This document shows, piece after piece, positions 9,990 to 19,329 of a DNA stretch of 64,000 nucleotides (positions are counted from its first letter, which is position 1; every line of letters starts with the position of its first letter). The notes below the pieces were generated by a model. The model was not told the DNA's origin, made no database searches, and saw only the letters and a program-made list of their open reading frames with translations. The position numbers and the translations under genes were made by a program. The stretch comes from Rhizopus arrhizus (lineage: Eukaryota > Mucoromycota > Mucoromycetes > Mucorales > Rhizopodaceae): assembly GCA_024220505.1 (NCBI GenBank), contig JAKZZE010000006.1:1240001-1304000 (forward strand). Reading direction: 5' to 3'.

Positions 9990-12265
9990 TTAAGCTTCAA
10001 GGTCACTGAATTTGGCTTCAATTTCCTTATAAAGAGCAGAGTATTTTTCAACAAGTACATCTTCACCCTCTGCAGGATCTTCAAACTTCATCGAAGACAA
10101 CTTGTAAAGGATATCACCCATCGATTCACGAATCTTGGACCAAGTGATTTGATTGTTGGAAGCTTCGACAGTATGAGTAGCACGATCATAGAAACCAATC
10201 ATGTTTCGCAACATCCAGGTTGTTTTAAAGAAGGGACAGTAACGATCATAGTTACTGTAACCATTTTGTTGAAGGAAATCATCCTTGATGATCTGAGCCA
10301 CTTCCAACGTAATCTTGTCCGTTTCGTTCAAACCACTCTTACCGACCAATTGAACAATTTCAGAAAGGTTTTCTTCCATTTGAAGGATTTCCTTACACTT
10401 GTCACGAAGATGAATGTATTCAGGATCATTCTTTTCGTAATAAGGTTCCAAGACATTCATGTACTTGGAGTAAGACAAGTTCCAGTTGACTGAAGGGAAA
10501 TGCTTACGCTGAGCCAACTTTTTATCAAGACCCCAAAAGACTTGAACAATACCCAAGGTAGAAGTAGTGACAGGATCAGAAAGATCACCACCAGGAGGTG
10601 AGACAGCACCGACCACAGTAACACTGCCTTCACGAGAGGGGTTACCCAGACAGGTCACACGGCCTGCACGTTCATAAAACGAAGCAAGACGAGCACCCAA
10701 ATAGGCAGGATAACCAGAATCGGCAGGCATTTCAGCCAAACGACCCGAAATTTCACGAAGAGCTTCGGCCCAACGAGAGGTAGAATCAGCCATCATAGCC
10801 ACATTCTTGCCCATATCACGGAAATATTCAGAAAGGGTGATGCCTGTATAGATAGAGGCTTCACGAGCAGCGACAGGCATGTTGGAGGTATTGGCTACTA
10901 ATGTAGTACGCTTCATGATCGATTCTTTACGACCTTCGACTTCAATGGAAAGTTCAGGAAAGTCCATGAGTACTTCAGCCATTTCATTACCTCTTTCACC
11001 ACTAGAAGATAATATTAGTAATACAATCCAATATTTCAAATTGGGTCACTTACCATCCAACGTAAATAATAATATCAGAGTTGGAGTACTTTGACAAAGA
11101 TTGTGAAATGACCGTTTTACCACAGCCAAAGGCACCAGGAATAGCAGTCGTACCGCCTTGAACACAAGGAAATAAAGAGTCTAAAACACGCTGACCGGTC
11201 AATAAAGGATGGTTGGCAGATAACTTTTCGGCGACAGGACGAGGTGAACGAACAGGCCAGAGCTGTCTCATCGTGTGCTTTGTTCTTTCTCCTTCAAATT
11301 CAGTTTCAAGCACCACATCTTCGAGCGTATATTGACCCTTGGGTGCAATAAAAGTAATCGTACCACGACTTTTGGGAGGAAGCATGATATTGTGAATAGT
11401 GACAAGTGAATTTTCGTATACTTTACCATACACATCACCACCAGTGATATGGTCTCCTACCTTTTCAAAAAAAAATGAGTTATTTTTATAAAGTCATCTT
11501 ATTCTATCTATTTACTTGAAAGTGAAGAGGTTCAAATTCCCAACCAAAGGACTTGTCGAGTGCAGGAGTGGAAATACCACGGGGAATATAAATACTTTGA
11601 GAAGCTTCTTGAATGGCCTACACAAGTCTCACTATCTTTCTCTCTCTCTCTCTCTCTTTTCATCCATTTTTACCTTGAGCGGTCGCTGAATACCATCATA
11701 AATGTTTGACATCAGACCTATTCATACTCGTTAAACTTTTTATTTTATTTTATTTCATTCTACTTTACCAGGACCAAGTTCAACAGACAAAGGTTTACCA
11801 GATCTTAAGACGGGGTCACCCACGGTTAAACCACCTATAAAAAGATAAGTACAAATAAACCATGAAACAATCCATGTTTACCAGTTTCTTCATAAACTTG
11901 AATCGTTGCTTTATCTCCATCAATACGAATAACTTCACCTACAAGTTCAGCGTGACCAACACGAACCTGATAAAATAAGTAAAGATAATTGTTTTTTATT
12001 ACTATTATCTTACCAATTCATACATTGCTGAACCATACATATTCTCCGCAACAACCACTATTTATTTGACAAAAACAGTTGAGCATAAACACACTTTTTT
12101 TATTCCCTTCTTCTTACCTGGTCCAGAGACTGAAAAGATGGAACCGAAATCGGATTCGCGTTCATGGTCTCTAATTCTAGGCAAGTCTCTCTCTGCGTTT
12201 TCAAGTGCTCCAGCCTATACAAATAAGTATACAAAAAGCCAAGTATTTTTTTTTCTAATCACCAT
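9990..12265 (-). CDS. VMA1: V-type proton ATPase catalytic subunit A
   Basis: Nine exons: 12265-12263, 12214-12118, 12057-12014, 11966-11882, 11834-11769, 11717-11674, 11617-11516, 11460-11054, 11001-9990; the total is exactly 1860 nt, 619 residues. The Walker A is G-A-F-G-C-G-K-T. Other landmarks are [37 protein letters not shown] and [10 protein letters not shown]. The first coding exon is just the ATG; exon 2 starts A-G-A-L-E-N-A, matching the M-A-G-A start known in yeast Vma1. No intein is present, but an intron splits the Cys codon of Y-V-G-C, where the yeast VMA intein sits. The subunit hydrolyses ATP in the V1 head and powers acidification of vacuoles and endosomes. It is divergent to CDC34. 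Confidence 0.95.
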
Positions 12266-12636
12266 TTATTATTATTTTTTTTTTACAAATAGAAAGGGGG
12301 AAAAAAATAAACGTTTCATCGAAACCTTTTACATTTAAAAAAACGAGCGGAGGCTGTATCAAGTTCAGACACAGGAAACTACGTCATCTGCATAATACGC
12401 TTTACACACACGCACATACACAAAAAAAAAAAGGAACAAAACATGACAAGAGAATAAAGAGAGAGAAAGCGATTTGTGTTGTGTCAAAATTATTGTTCAA
12501 AATGTCATAAAGTTCCACCTTTAAGGAGTCAATTTCTTTTGATTGGATTATAATCACGTGATGCTTTCATTATTTTCTAACAATAGACAGCAGCCCTTTT
12601 TTTTTTTTTTTTTTTTTCTTTTTTATTATCAAAAAT
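12266..12636. promoter_or_regulatory. Divergent promoter between VMA1 and CDC34
   Basis: 371 nt separate the two start codons. It contains poly-A and poly-T tracts on both sides (about 12421-12431 and 12597-12617), consistent with nucleosome-poor promoters in this genome. A TGACGTAG/CTACGTCA element (around 12390) resembles a CRE-like site; function is not shown. Confidence 0.4.
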
Positions 12637-13844
12637 ATGTCTTCTGCTGCGAGTATTCTTACACGTCAATTGAAAGGTTAGAAATTAAAAAAAGATTTAC
12701 AGCTTATTCATTCTCTTTTGATGTTCTAATTTTTTTTTTTTCTTTACTTGAAAGAATTAACAAGAAATCCAGTACCCGGATTTGTTGTAGATCTTAAAGA
12801 CGATAACATCTTTATTTGGTATATATATTTTTTTTCTTTTTATTTATTGTATTCTGACTAAACTCTTTTGTAGGGATGTTGCACTTATCGGTACACCTAA
12901 AACAATCTATGAAGGAGGATATTTTAAAGTAAAAAAAAAAAAAAAAGAGCCATAAAGAAAAAGGGATTAATAAATACATGTAGGCCACAATGACCTTTCC
13001 TGAAGATTACCCTTTTAATCCACCTACTTTTCGTTTCAATAATGAATTTTATCATCCCAATGGTAATATGCATACATGTAATAGAACCATCTTTATTTAT
13101 ACTTGTGTATAGTGTACCCTGATGGTAGACTCTGTATTTCGATTCTTCATCCTGCAGGTAATGATCCAATCAGTGGTGAAGCTCCAGAGGTATCTTTAGA
13201 CACACACACACACACACACACACGAAAACAATTAAATTAAATTCCTTTTCTTTTTATAGGAACGATGGAATCCGACTCAGGTAAGTTTGTCTGTAGTTAT
13301 TTGTTATTGAAATCTTATTCTTTATAATAGTCTGTAGAAAGTAATAGAATAGATTAAATATGATAGCTGTAGTGTATATAACCCATAAACAATTTTCAAT
13401 AGGTGTGCTTGTGTCTATCATTTCATTACTTGCAGATCCAAATTGTTCAAGCCCCGCTAATGTAGATGCAGGTGTAAGTTTGGATGACTTGATTACTAGG
13501 CAACTATCACTAACATAGATTCATAGGTCGATTATAGAAAAAATCGCGATGTGTTTGAAAGCATTGTGAAAAGTAAATAGACATTATTTGTTACATATTA
13601 TTATTAATCACTCTATAGAGCAAGTAGAAGCTTCTAAATCAGATATTCCTAAAGGCTTTAAAATGCCTGAATCAGAAAAAGATTTTATGCCAACAGCACC
13701 AGCAGAATTAGAAGAAGATGAAAATTTGTAAGTTTAACTGTATTCCCTATTTTAGTAATCATGTACTTATAGTTCTATAGCTGGTACGAATCAGGAGATG
13801 ATAGTGATTTTGGCGTAGACGATTTTGATGAAGATGATGAATAA
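12637..13844 (+). CDS. CDC34: Ubiquitin-conjugating enzyme E2, Cdc34/UBE2R type
   Basis: Eleven exons: 12637-12676, 12755-12818, 12874-12928, 12984-13062, 13113-13189, 13260-13280, 13331-13340, 13403-13473, 13527-13572, 13619-13727, 13781-13844, total 636 nt, 211 residues. The UBC fold shows F-P-x-x-Y-P-F-N-P-P, the H-P-N-V motif and the active cysteine in D-G-R-L-C-I-S-I-L. After it comes the long acidic-loop insertion typical of Cdc34 (H-P-A-G-N-D-P-I-S-G-E-A-P-E-E-R-W-N-P-T-Q) and a C-terminal tail ending in a run of Asp/Glu, which in the family binds the SCF ligase. It charges ubiquitin for SCF-dependent degradation of cell-cycle regulators. Exons 6 and 7 are only 21 and 10 nt long. Confidence 0.93.
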
Positions 13845-14645
13845 AGAGATACAATAAATCAATGTAATAAACTGATTCCCCCCCACTTTTCCATTTTCTC
13901 CTTTCATGCGGAATGTAAAAGTCCGCTTCATGTTCTCTTTAACTTTTTGTACCATTGAACATTATTTACAAACAGCTTGTTCGAGAAGTATCGTTATCAG
14001 ATCAGCCTATTGGATCATAAGGGGGAATGTGTTATTAATGGTGTTTCTTTTCCCCCCTTTTTGTTTTCTATAGGTGAATCAGGGCAAAAAAAAAAAAGGA
14101 AACTAAATTAAGGAACTACATGTTTCTATCCATACAGGCTTGCTTCAACCACTTAAAAAATGAACACTGAATCAACACATCTCCTTTCCCCCTTTCACTT
14201 TTAGTCACTCTCAATTAGATAATTACCAAAAAAAAAAGGAAGACTGTGCGTTCTTGAGTCAAAGTTTTAGGAGAATTTGTTAGTAAAGTATCAATAACAT
14301 AATTGAAGGCATGTAATAAGGCTTATTTACTTTTAATGATGGATCCACATATTGATTGATTGTATGGAACATCGTTTTCATATTAAAAATATATAAGAAA
14401 AGAAGAAAAAGTGCTCATGATTCATCTATTTGTAGTTGCACAGCATGTGAATGTATCATACGAGCGTCTGTGACTCTAGGATGATGAGGTTAAAAGTGAA
14501 TTCTTTATTAATAAAATGTATATGTTTCTATCCTCTCTCTTTCTCTCTCTCTCTCTCTCTCTGTTAATATATTAAAATGTATATGAATGTGCCTATGTGT
14601 ATGTATGTCTTGCTTTTCATTTTTATGTGTGTAATATGCTACTAG
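13845..14645. other. Intergenic region, 3' sides of CDC34 and the Whi3-like gene
   Basis: About 800 nt between two convergent genes. I see no gene in it. It includes a CT dinucleotide repeat (about 14531-14562) and several TATGT-rich stretches. Confidence 0.35.
14531..14562. repeat. CT microsatellite
   Basis: An almost pure run of CT dinucleotides of about 32 nt, interrupted once by TTC, lying in the shared 3' region between CDC34 and the Whi3-like gene. Confidence 0.7.
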
Positions 14646-15554
14646 TTAAAATATAAAATCCCTCTTGTTATCGTTCATCCATTGTCTTGTGCTTTCCTTA
14701 TTTGATTTAATAAATAAAGGATTCTTGCTGTACGACAATCGAATCCCACCCTTGACGGAGTTTGTCAATGCGTGCCCTTGTAGTTCATTCAACGTATGTG
14801 AGGCACTTGAAATGTCTTCAAATTCAACAAAGCACATGGGTCCTTGAGATTTGGTACGAAAACACATGCGGCGATACCCTTCACGATTCGAAAATAAGTC
14901 ACTTAGTTCCTCTTCAGATGTATTGAGTGGTAAGTTGCCAACATAAAGGGTATTGCAAGGGGGGTTTTGATCCACAGGTCTTTTGCGAAAGAGGGAATCA
15001 TCCATCAGTATGTCACTATCATGAAACAAATCGCTGGGTAAAGGTGAAAAATGATCATAAATCGATGGTTTCATGTCTACCGAGTTGCCAGTCGTAGCTC
15101 GTTTGATATGTAAATTCTTTTTGGCCATCTCTGCCTTTAAAACCGTGCCCTTTTCTTGATCTATCTTTTTACCGCTTAGTACTTCAATCGATTCGAGTGC
15201 TTCTAAACGTGTTTTAAACCTAGCAAATCCAATCTAATGAAATGTATAAGTGATATATAATAGCTTTTTTTTTTCGTGTACCATTTGCTTTTTCCCACCA
15301 TTGTTTAGCATGTCATCCTCTTGATCCTTACAGTGCCACTTTAATGAAGCTGCTTCAAATCCTCGACAAAAAGTAAACATATTTTGGAATTCTCTTTCGG
15401 ACATATCTTCGGGAAACCCCACTACAAATATAGTGGTTACATCATCCGGATGGCTCATTGTTGAAGTACTGTTATATGAAAGTGGTGAAGTAAGTGGATG
15501 AAGGTCATTAAAATTAAATGAATGTGTAAAGGGTGTTGGTTCACTGATCATCAT
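14646..15554 (-). CDS. Two-RRM protein of the Whi3/Scw1 type
   Basis: Two exons (15554-15282 and 15233-14646, intron 48 nt) give 286 residues from the ATG-ATG at 15554. The first RRM-like fold (T-T-I-F-V-V-G-F-P ... I-G-F-A-R-F-K) is split by the intron. The C-terminal RRM is well conserved: [12 protein letters not shown] as RNP2, then [10 protein letters not shown] as RNP1, followed by [11 protein letters not shown]. That last RRM matches the family of yeast Whi3 and fission-yeast Scw1, which bind mRNAs for cyclins and cell-wall proteins. The Gln-rich central part of Whi3 is missing, so this is a short form. An earlier in-frame TTG is not used as a start. Confidence 0.8.
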
Positions 15555-16734
15555 TTGACAAAAAGTGTAAAAAGGGGAAAAGGGGGTTGTTGTCTTTTTT
15601 TTTGTTGGATAAAAAATATCATTCAAATTCGTCCGAAACGACCAAAGTCACAAAACTTCAACTTTTGCTTGATTAAAAACTTCTTGATTGCAACAAGATA
15701 GCAATGATGTCGGGCTGTTAAATCAGATTATTTTTAGTGTGCTTTGAGCTCTTTTTTTTTTTTTTTTTTTTTTTTTGGCGCCATCCTGGAGACATTATTA
15801 TTCAACGCTGAAAAAGTTATGAGCATATTTGATTATCAGGAAATACCACAAAAGTGCTCTCTATTTTATTTTAGCGTTGCACTGTTTGGTATAATTTAGG
15901 GAAAGAATGATTAGGGAAAAAATCGGACATGCTGGATGTTTACCTCAATCATTTTCTATATTTTAAAAGTAACACTACTATAAAAAATGCTTGATAGGTA
16001 ACAATCATCTAATTTTGTCTTTATCGTACAAACTATTGCTCTGATTATCTTTTTGATGTAACTGTAAATTTATTTGTAAATAAATCTTGGAATTAACAAC
16101 TCACCATGTAAGATAAACAGATTGTAAAGGAGAAGGCTTTCATAAACAATTTGTTTAGTTACAATGAGCCATCTATTTTTATAGCATTCGGTTAAATAAT
16201 GAAAGGAAAAAAGAGCTGCTTACGAAACAGATTGATTTCCAGAGTTCATCTTGTACGCTTATTAAAATGATCTTCACTCCTGTTTATGCTGATATATTTC
16301 AAGCAACAGCAGACGCAAAATTGCAACATAAAGCCGATTTTTGTTTTGTTTCTTACTAGCTATTAGTTTTATATGCAAAAATAAAAATAAAAACCCTCTT
16401 TTATTTTAAGGCGTTTCATACAAAAGGCAAAAACGTCATTACAATCTTGTTCTTAAGCTTCACAACGCAGCATGCTTTCCTTTGTTGGACAAAAAAAATG
16501 AGGGATTGACATTTTCAAAACTCATTTTCTATTTATATCTTAAAATCGGAACGTAAATATGTCGAGCTTTTCTGTAAAAATGCCATGCGAAGAAAACTTG
16601 GGAACTTTTTTTTTAAAAATTTATTTGTTTCTTTGGAAACCAACAAAAGTAAAATACACAAAGGTACACACATATATATTTTCTCTTTGGTGGATGCAGT
16701 AATAATTTAAATTACAGGATGATTATTATAGAAA
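15555..16734. other. Intergenic region upstream of the F-box gene
   Basis: About 1.2 kb, AT-rich, with a T tract of about 25 nt near 15751-15776. It carries the upstream sides of two genes on opposite strands; no gene or RNA is supported. Confidence 0.35.
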
Positions 16735-17910
16735 ATGACTACAATGGAAGATTTACCAAAAGAAATTGTATTAAAGATATTTGATTTGCTTGAAATTGAA
16801 AGTGTATATCAATGTCAGCTAGTGAATAAGCATTTTCATTCTGTCTCAATCCCTGCACTCTGGAGAAACCTTTCGATAGACACAGAGGATGACTATCATT
16901 GGTTTATCAATTATCCGTGCATTTCAGGACAAGGAACAGGACGGTATGTGAAATACATTTACTTTTGTTTTGGCAGTAACGTAGACGACGAGAAGTTAAT
17001 GAGCATCCTACCTTTGATACCCAACTTGGAAGAACTCGAAATAAAAGACGCAACATTCCTAACCGACAAAAGTCTCTCATTTATCCCAAAATACTGTAAA
17101 AAGCTTAAAAAGCTCGCATGGGAAAGCCTTACTATGTCATATGAAGTAGGCCTTATGCTTGGACAATGCAGTGAATTAGAAACACTTCATCTTAACTGCT
17201 GCTATTTATTGCATCCAAATTGTTTGCAACCCTTGATCCATGTGCCATTGAAACGCTTAATTATCACAGAGGGTAGTTGGCTGATAGAAACAGCTCGTGA
17301 CCTAGCTCGATTTCGTCACCTGAAAGAACTAACCATTCAAAATTGCGGTGATATTCCCAATGAATTTTTTCAACAGCTTGCATTTGGTCTTCCAAATTTA
17401 AAGTATCTCTATGTGGAGAAGGTAAAAGAAGAGGCTGGTCTCGTTAATTTCTTGAAGGCTCACTCTGGATTACAAGAAATATGGTTGGATTCTTGTAATG
17501 TGACAAATACTACAGTGGAGACGATAACCCACTACATCCATGGATTGAAATTTCTTTTATTCAAGACAACGGAGGATGTCTCTGTCCAGCTTCTTCATCA
17601 TCTTGTCTGTCACTGTCCCAACCTGTCAGTGTGTGCATTCAAACGCCGTGGGCATAGGGAATATTTGACTTTAGATCCTCACCGAAGACCTGATACGATT
17701 TCATCTGTCCCTGATCAACTGGTCAGCCCATCATCCTCATTTTATTGGGACAAAAAAATGTTGCATTATATACGAACCTATTATTCAATCATGGAGAAGT
17801 ATCAATGTCTAAAAGAACAGTTAGAAAAATCAGGACAATCAGAGCCATTAAAATCATTGGATGAATTGAAAAAACAAATAGTAGACTTTGTCCAAGGTGA
17901 ATACTTTTAG
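16735..17910 (+). CDS. F-box protein with leucine-rich-like repeats
   Basis: A single exon of 391 residues. The F-box is at residues about 4-45 (L-P-K-E-I-V-L-K-I-F-D-L-L ... Q-C-Q-L-V-N-K-H-F-H ... L-W-R-N-L). After it come degenerate leucine-rich repeats: E-E-L-E-I-K-D-A, K-L-K-K-L-A-W, L-E-T-L-H-L-N-C-C, H-L-K-E-L-T-I-Q-N-C, L-K-Y-L-Y-V-E and L-Q-E-I-W-L-D-S-C. Such proteins link substrates to the SCF ubiquitin ligase through Skp1. The C-terminus is a Lys/Glu-rich helix. No introns are seen, unlike most neighbours, and the gene has a truncated relative at about 38951-39551, so the locus has been copied. The substrate is unknown. Large lineage-specific F-box families of this kind occur in Mucorales and Glomeromycotina. 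Confidence 0.85.
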   Translation: MTTMEDLPKEIVLKIFDLLEIESVYQCQLVNKHFHSVSIPALWRNLSIDTEDDYHWFINYPCISGQGTGRYVKYIYFCFGSNVDDEKLMSILPLIPNLEELEIKDATFLTDKSLSFIPKYCKKLKKLAWESLTMSYEVGLMLGQCSELETLHLNCCYLLHPNCLQPLIHVPLKRLIITEGSWLIETARDLARFRHLKELTIQNCGDIPNEFFQQLAFGLPNLKYLYVEKVKEEAGLVNFLKAHSGLQEIWLDSCNVTNTTVETITHYIHGLKFLLFKTTEDVSVQLLHHLVCHCPNLSVCAFKRRGHREYLTLDPHRRPDTISSVPDQLVSPSSSFYWDKKMLHYIRTYYSIMEKYQCLKEQLEKSGQSEPLKSLDELKKQIVDFVQGEYF

Positions 17911-19329
17911 CAACTTGGTTTAAATCCTAAAGTATAATAAATTATGTATTGATCATTTCATAACACTAATACCTAACATACAAAAAGGAATGAGGATGCC
18001 CTTTTGGTTGCTAAAGAGGTATCCTCGATACCTTTTTGACATGGCTATAAGAAAAGATGAACCGAAAGATGAAAGAGATAGCAGGCATCTCTTGTTGAAT
18101 TTTTTTTTTATCTTTTTTGGAAAATAGTATAAGGAGAATACATTTGGTACATCATAGATGTATAGTATTCTATTCATTGTATTGGTAACTACCACTTACT
18201 GCCTTCTTGATTCGTGCATATACTGCCATTGACTTACCCATGTACTTTTCAGTAACATGAATCAAGTTACACAGTGGGTTAAAAAACCGTTTCAGTAAAC
18301 CTAGAACTCGGGTGTTTATCGCCTTTGTTAAACTATGTATGATACGTGTGTTTCTTTTGACTTTTTCACAAAAAAAGTAATAAAAGTACCTCATAGCATG
18401 CCATGAACCACATCTCGAGCAAAGAACACTACAAAAAAATGAAAACTGCTGAATCGGCTTTTTAACTAGGTAAGCAAAGTATCACGATGTACCCTTTCTA
18501 CCCTTGATTCTTTCTCATTCTTCATCGAGACCCTTTGCCCTTTGTTTATTCAAGACTAGTTTCAACATCAATTGTCCCCTTGTGCTCGATTGATCTCATA
18601 CTAGATTATGGAGAGGATCAACAAAACCCCAGGAGTTTTGCTTCTTTTTTTGTGGTAAACCGTTACTATTTTGACATTGTACTTGAACCATGGTTGTGCT
18701 GAAGAGGGAAACTACCATGTCTCGACTGTTAGTACGAAAGTGGTCAAGTCCCATAACTCGTATATGAATTTAATCCGGCACAATCACTCTGTCATCACCT
18801 ATTTCTCAAATCAGATTGTCAATAGCTCAGTATTTGTGAGCAAGAATCCGATACAAGTGTGCTTTCCTGTGCTTTGCTGACAGAAGATGTACCCTTGATC
18901 CCCAATGGTGTTTTTAGCTTCCATTGAACTTTTTATTGATCTGATCAGGGCGAAAACGGTGCAATATTAGACATCATGCGCTCGAAGTGGTTATTAATTT
19001 TTTATAAATAAAAATCAAAATTTAAACGTATATAGTGATATAGGATCGGATTATGGCGGATATAGAAAGCTAATGTTTTCACTAGTTTTCATGTCTGTCA
19101 TAAACAATTAGTTAACGTGTCTCATGAAACAGGTGAACTTTTATGTATAAACGTGTACTGGATATACACTTAAGAGAGATATTCGCGTAGTAGTTAGAAA
19201 TAATAAACAAGTACGCTAAATTAAGGGGAGTTTTTATAATGTTAAAAAAAATGATGTTCGTATAATCACCCTTTTTTTTCCACATTTTGTACCAACATAT
19301 ATAAATCAATCATACAACATAAAAAAGCT
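17911..19329. other. Gene-poor region before the Fanzor remnant
   Basis: About 1.4 kb. The first 190 nt (to about 18103) are the 3' flank of the F-box gene and are repeated downstream of its truncated copy at 39.4-39.55 kb. The rest, including 18400-18960, has short frames on both strands but nothing I recognise; it may be decayed mobile DNA. Confidence 0.35.

Noticed and set aside
11054..11460. Intein in VMA1
   Set aside because: Walker A and the Y-V-G-C site are continuous except for a 52-nt GT-AG intron; no intein sequence is present.
15555..15626. Longer N-terminus for the Whi3-like protein
   Set aside because: The frame is open but has no ATG; the only start there would be TTG. The ATG-ATG at 15554 was preferred.
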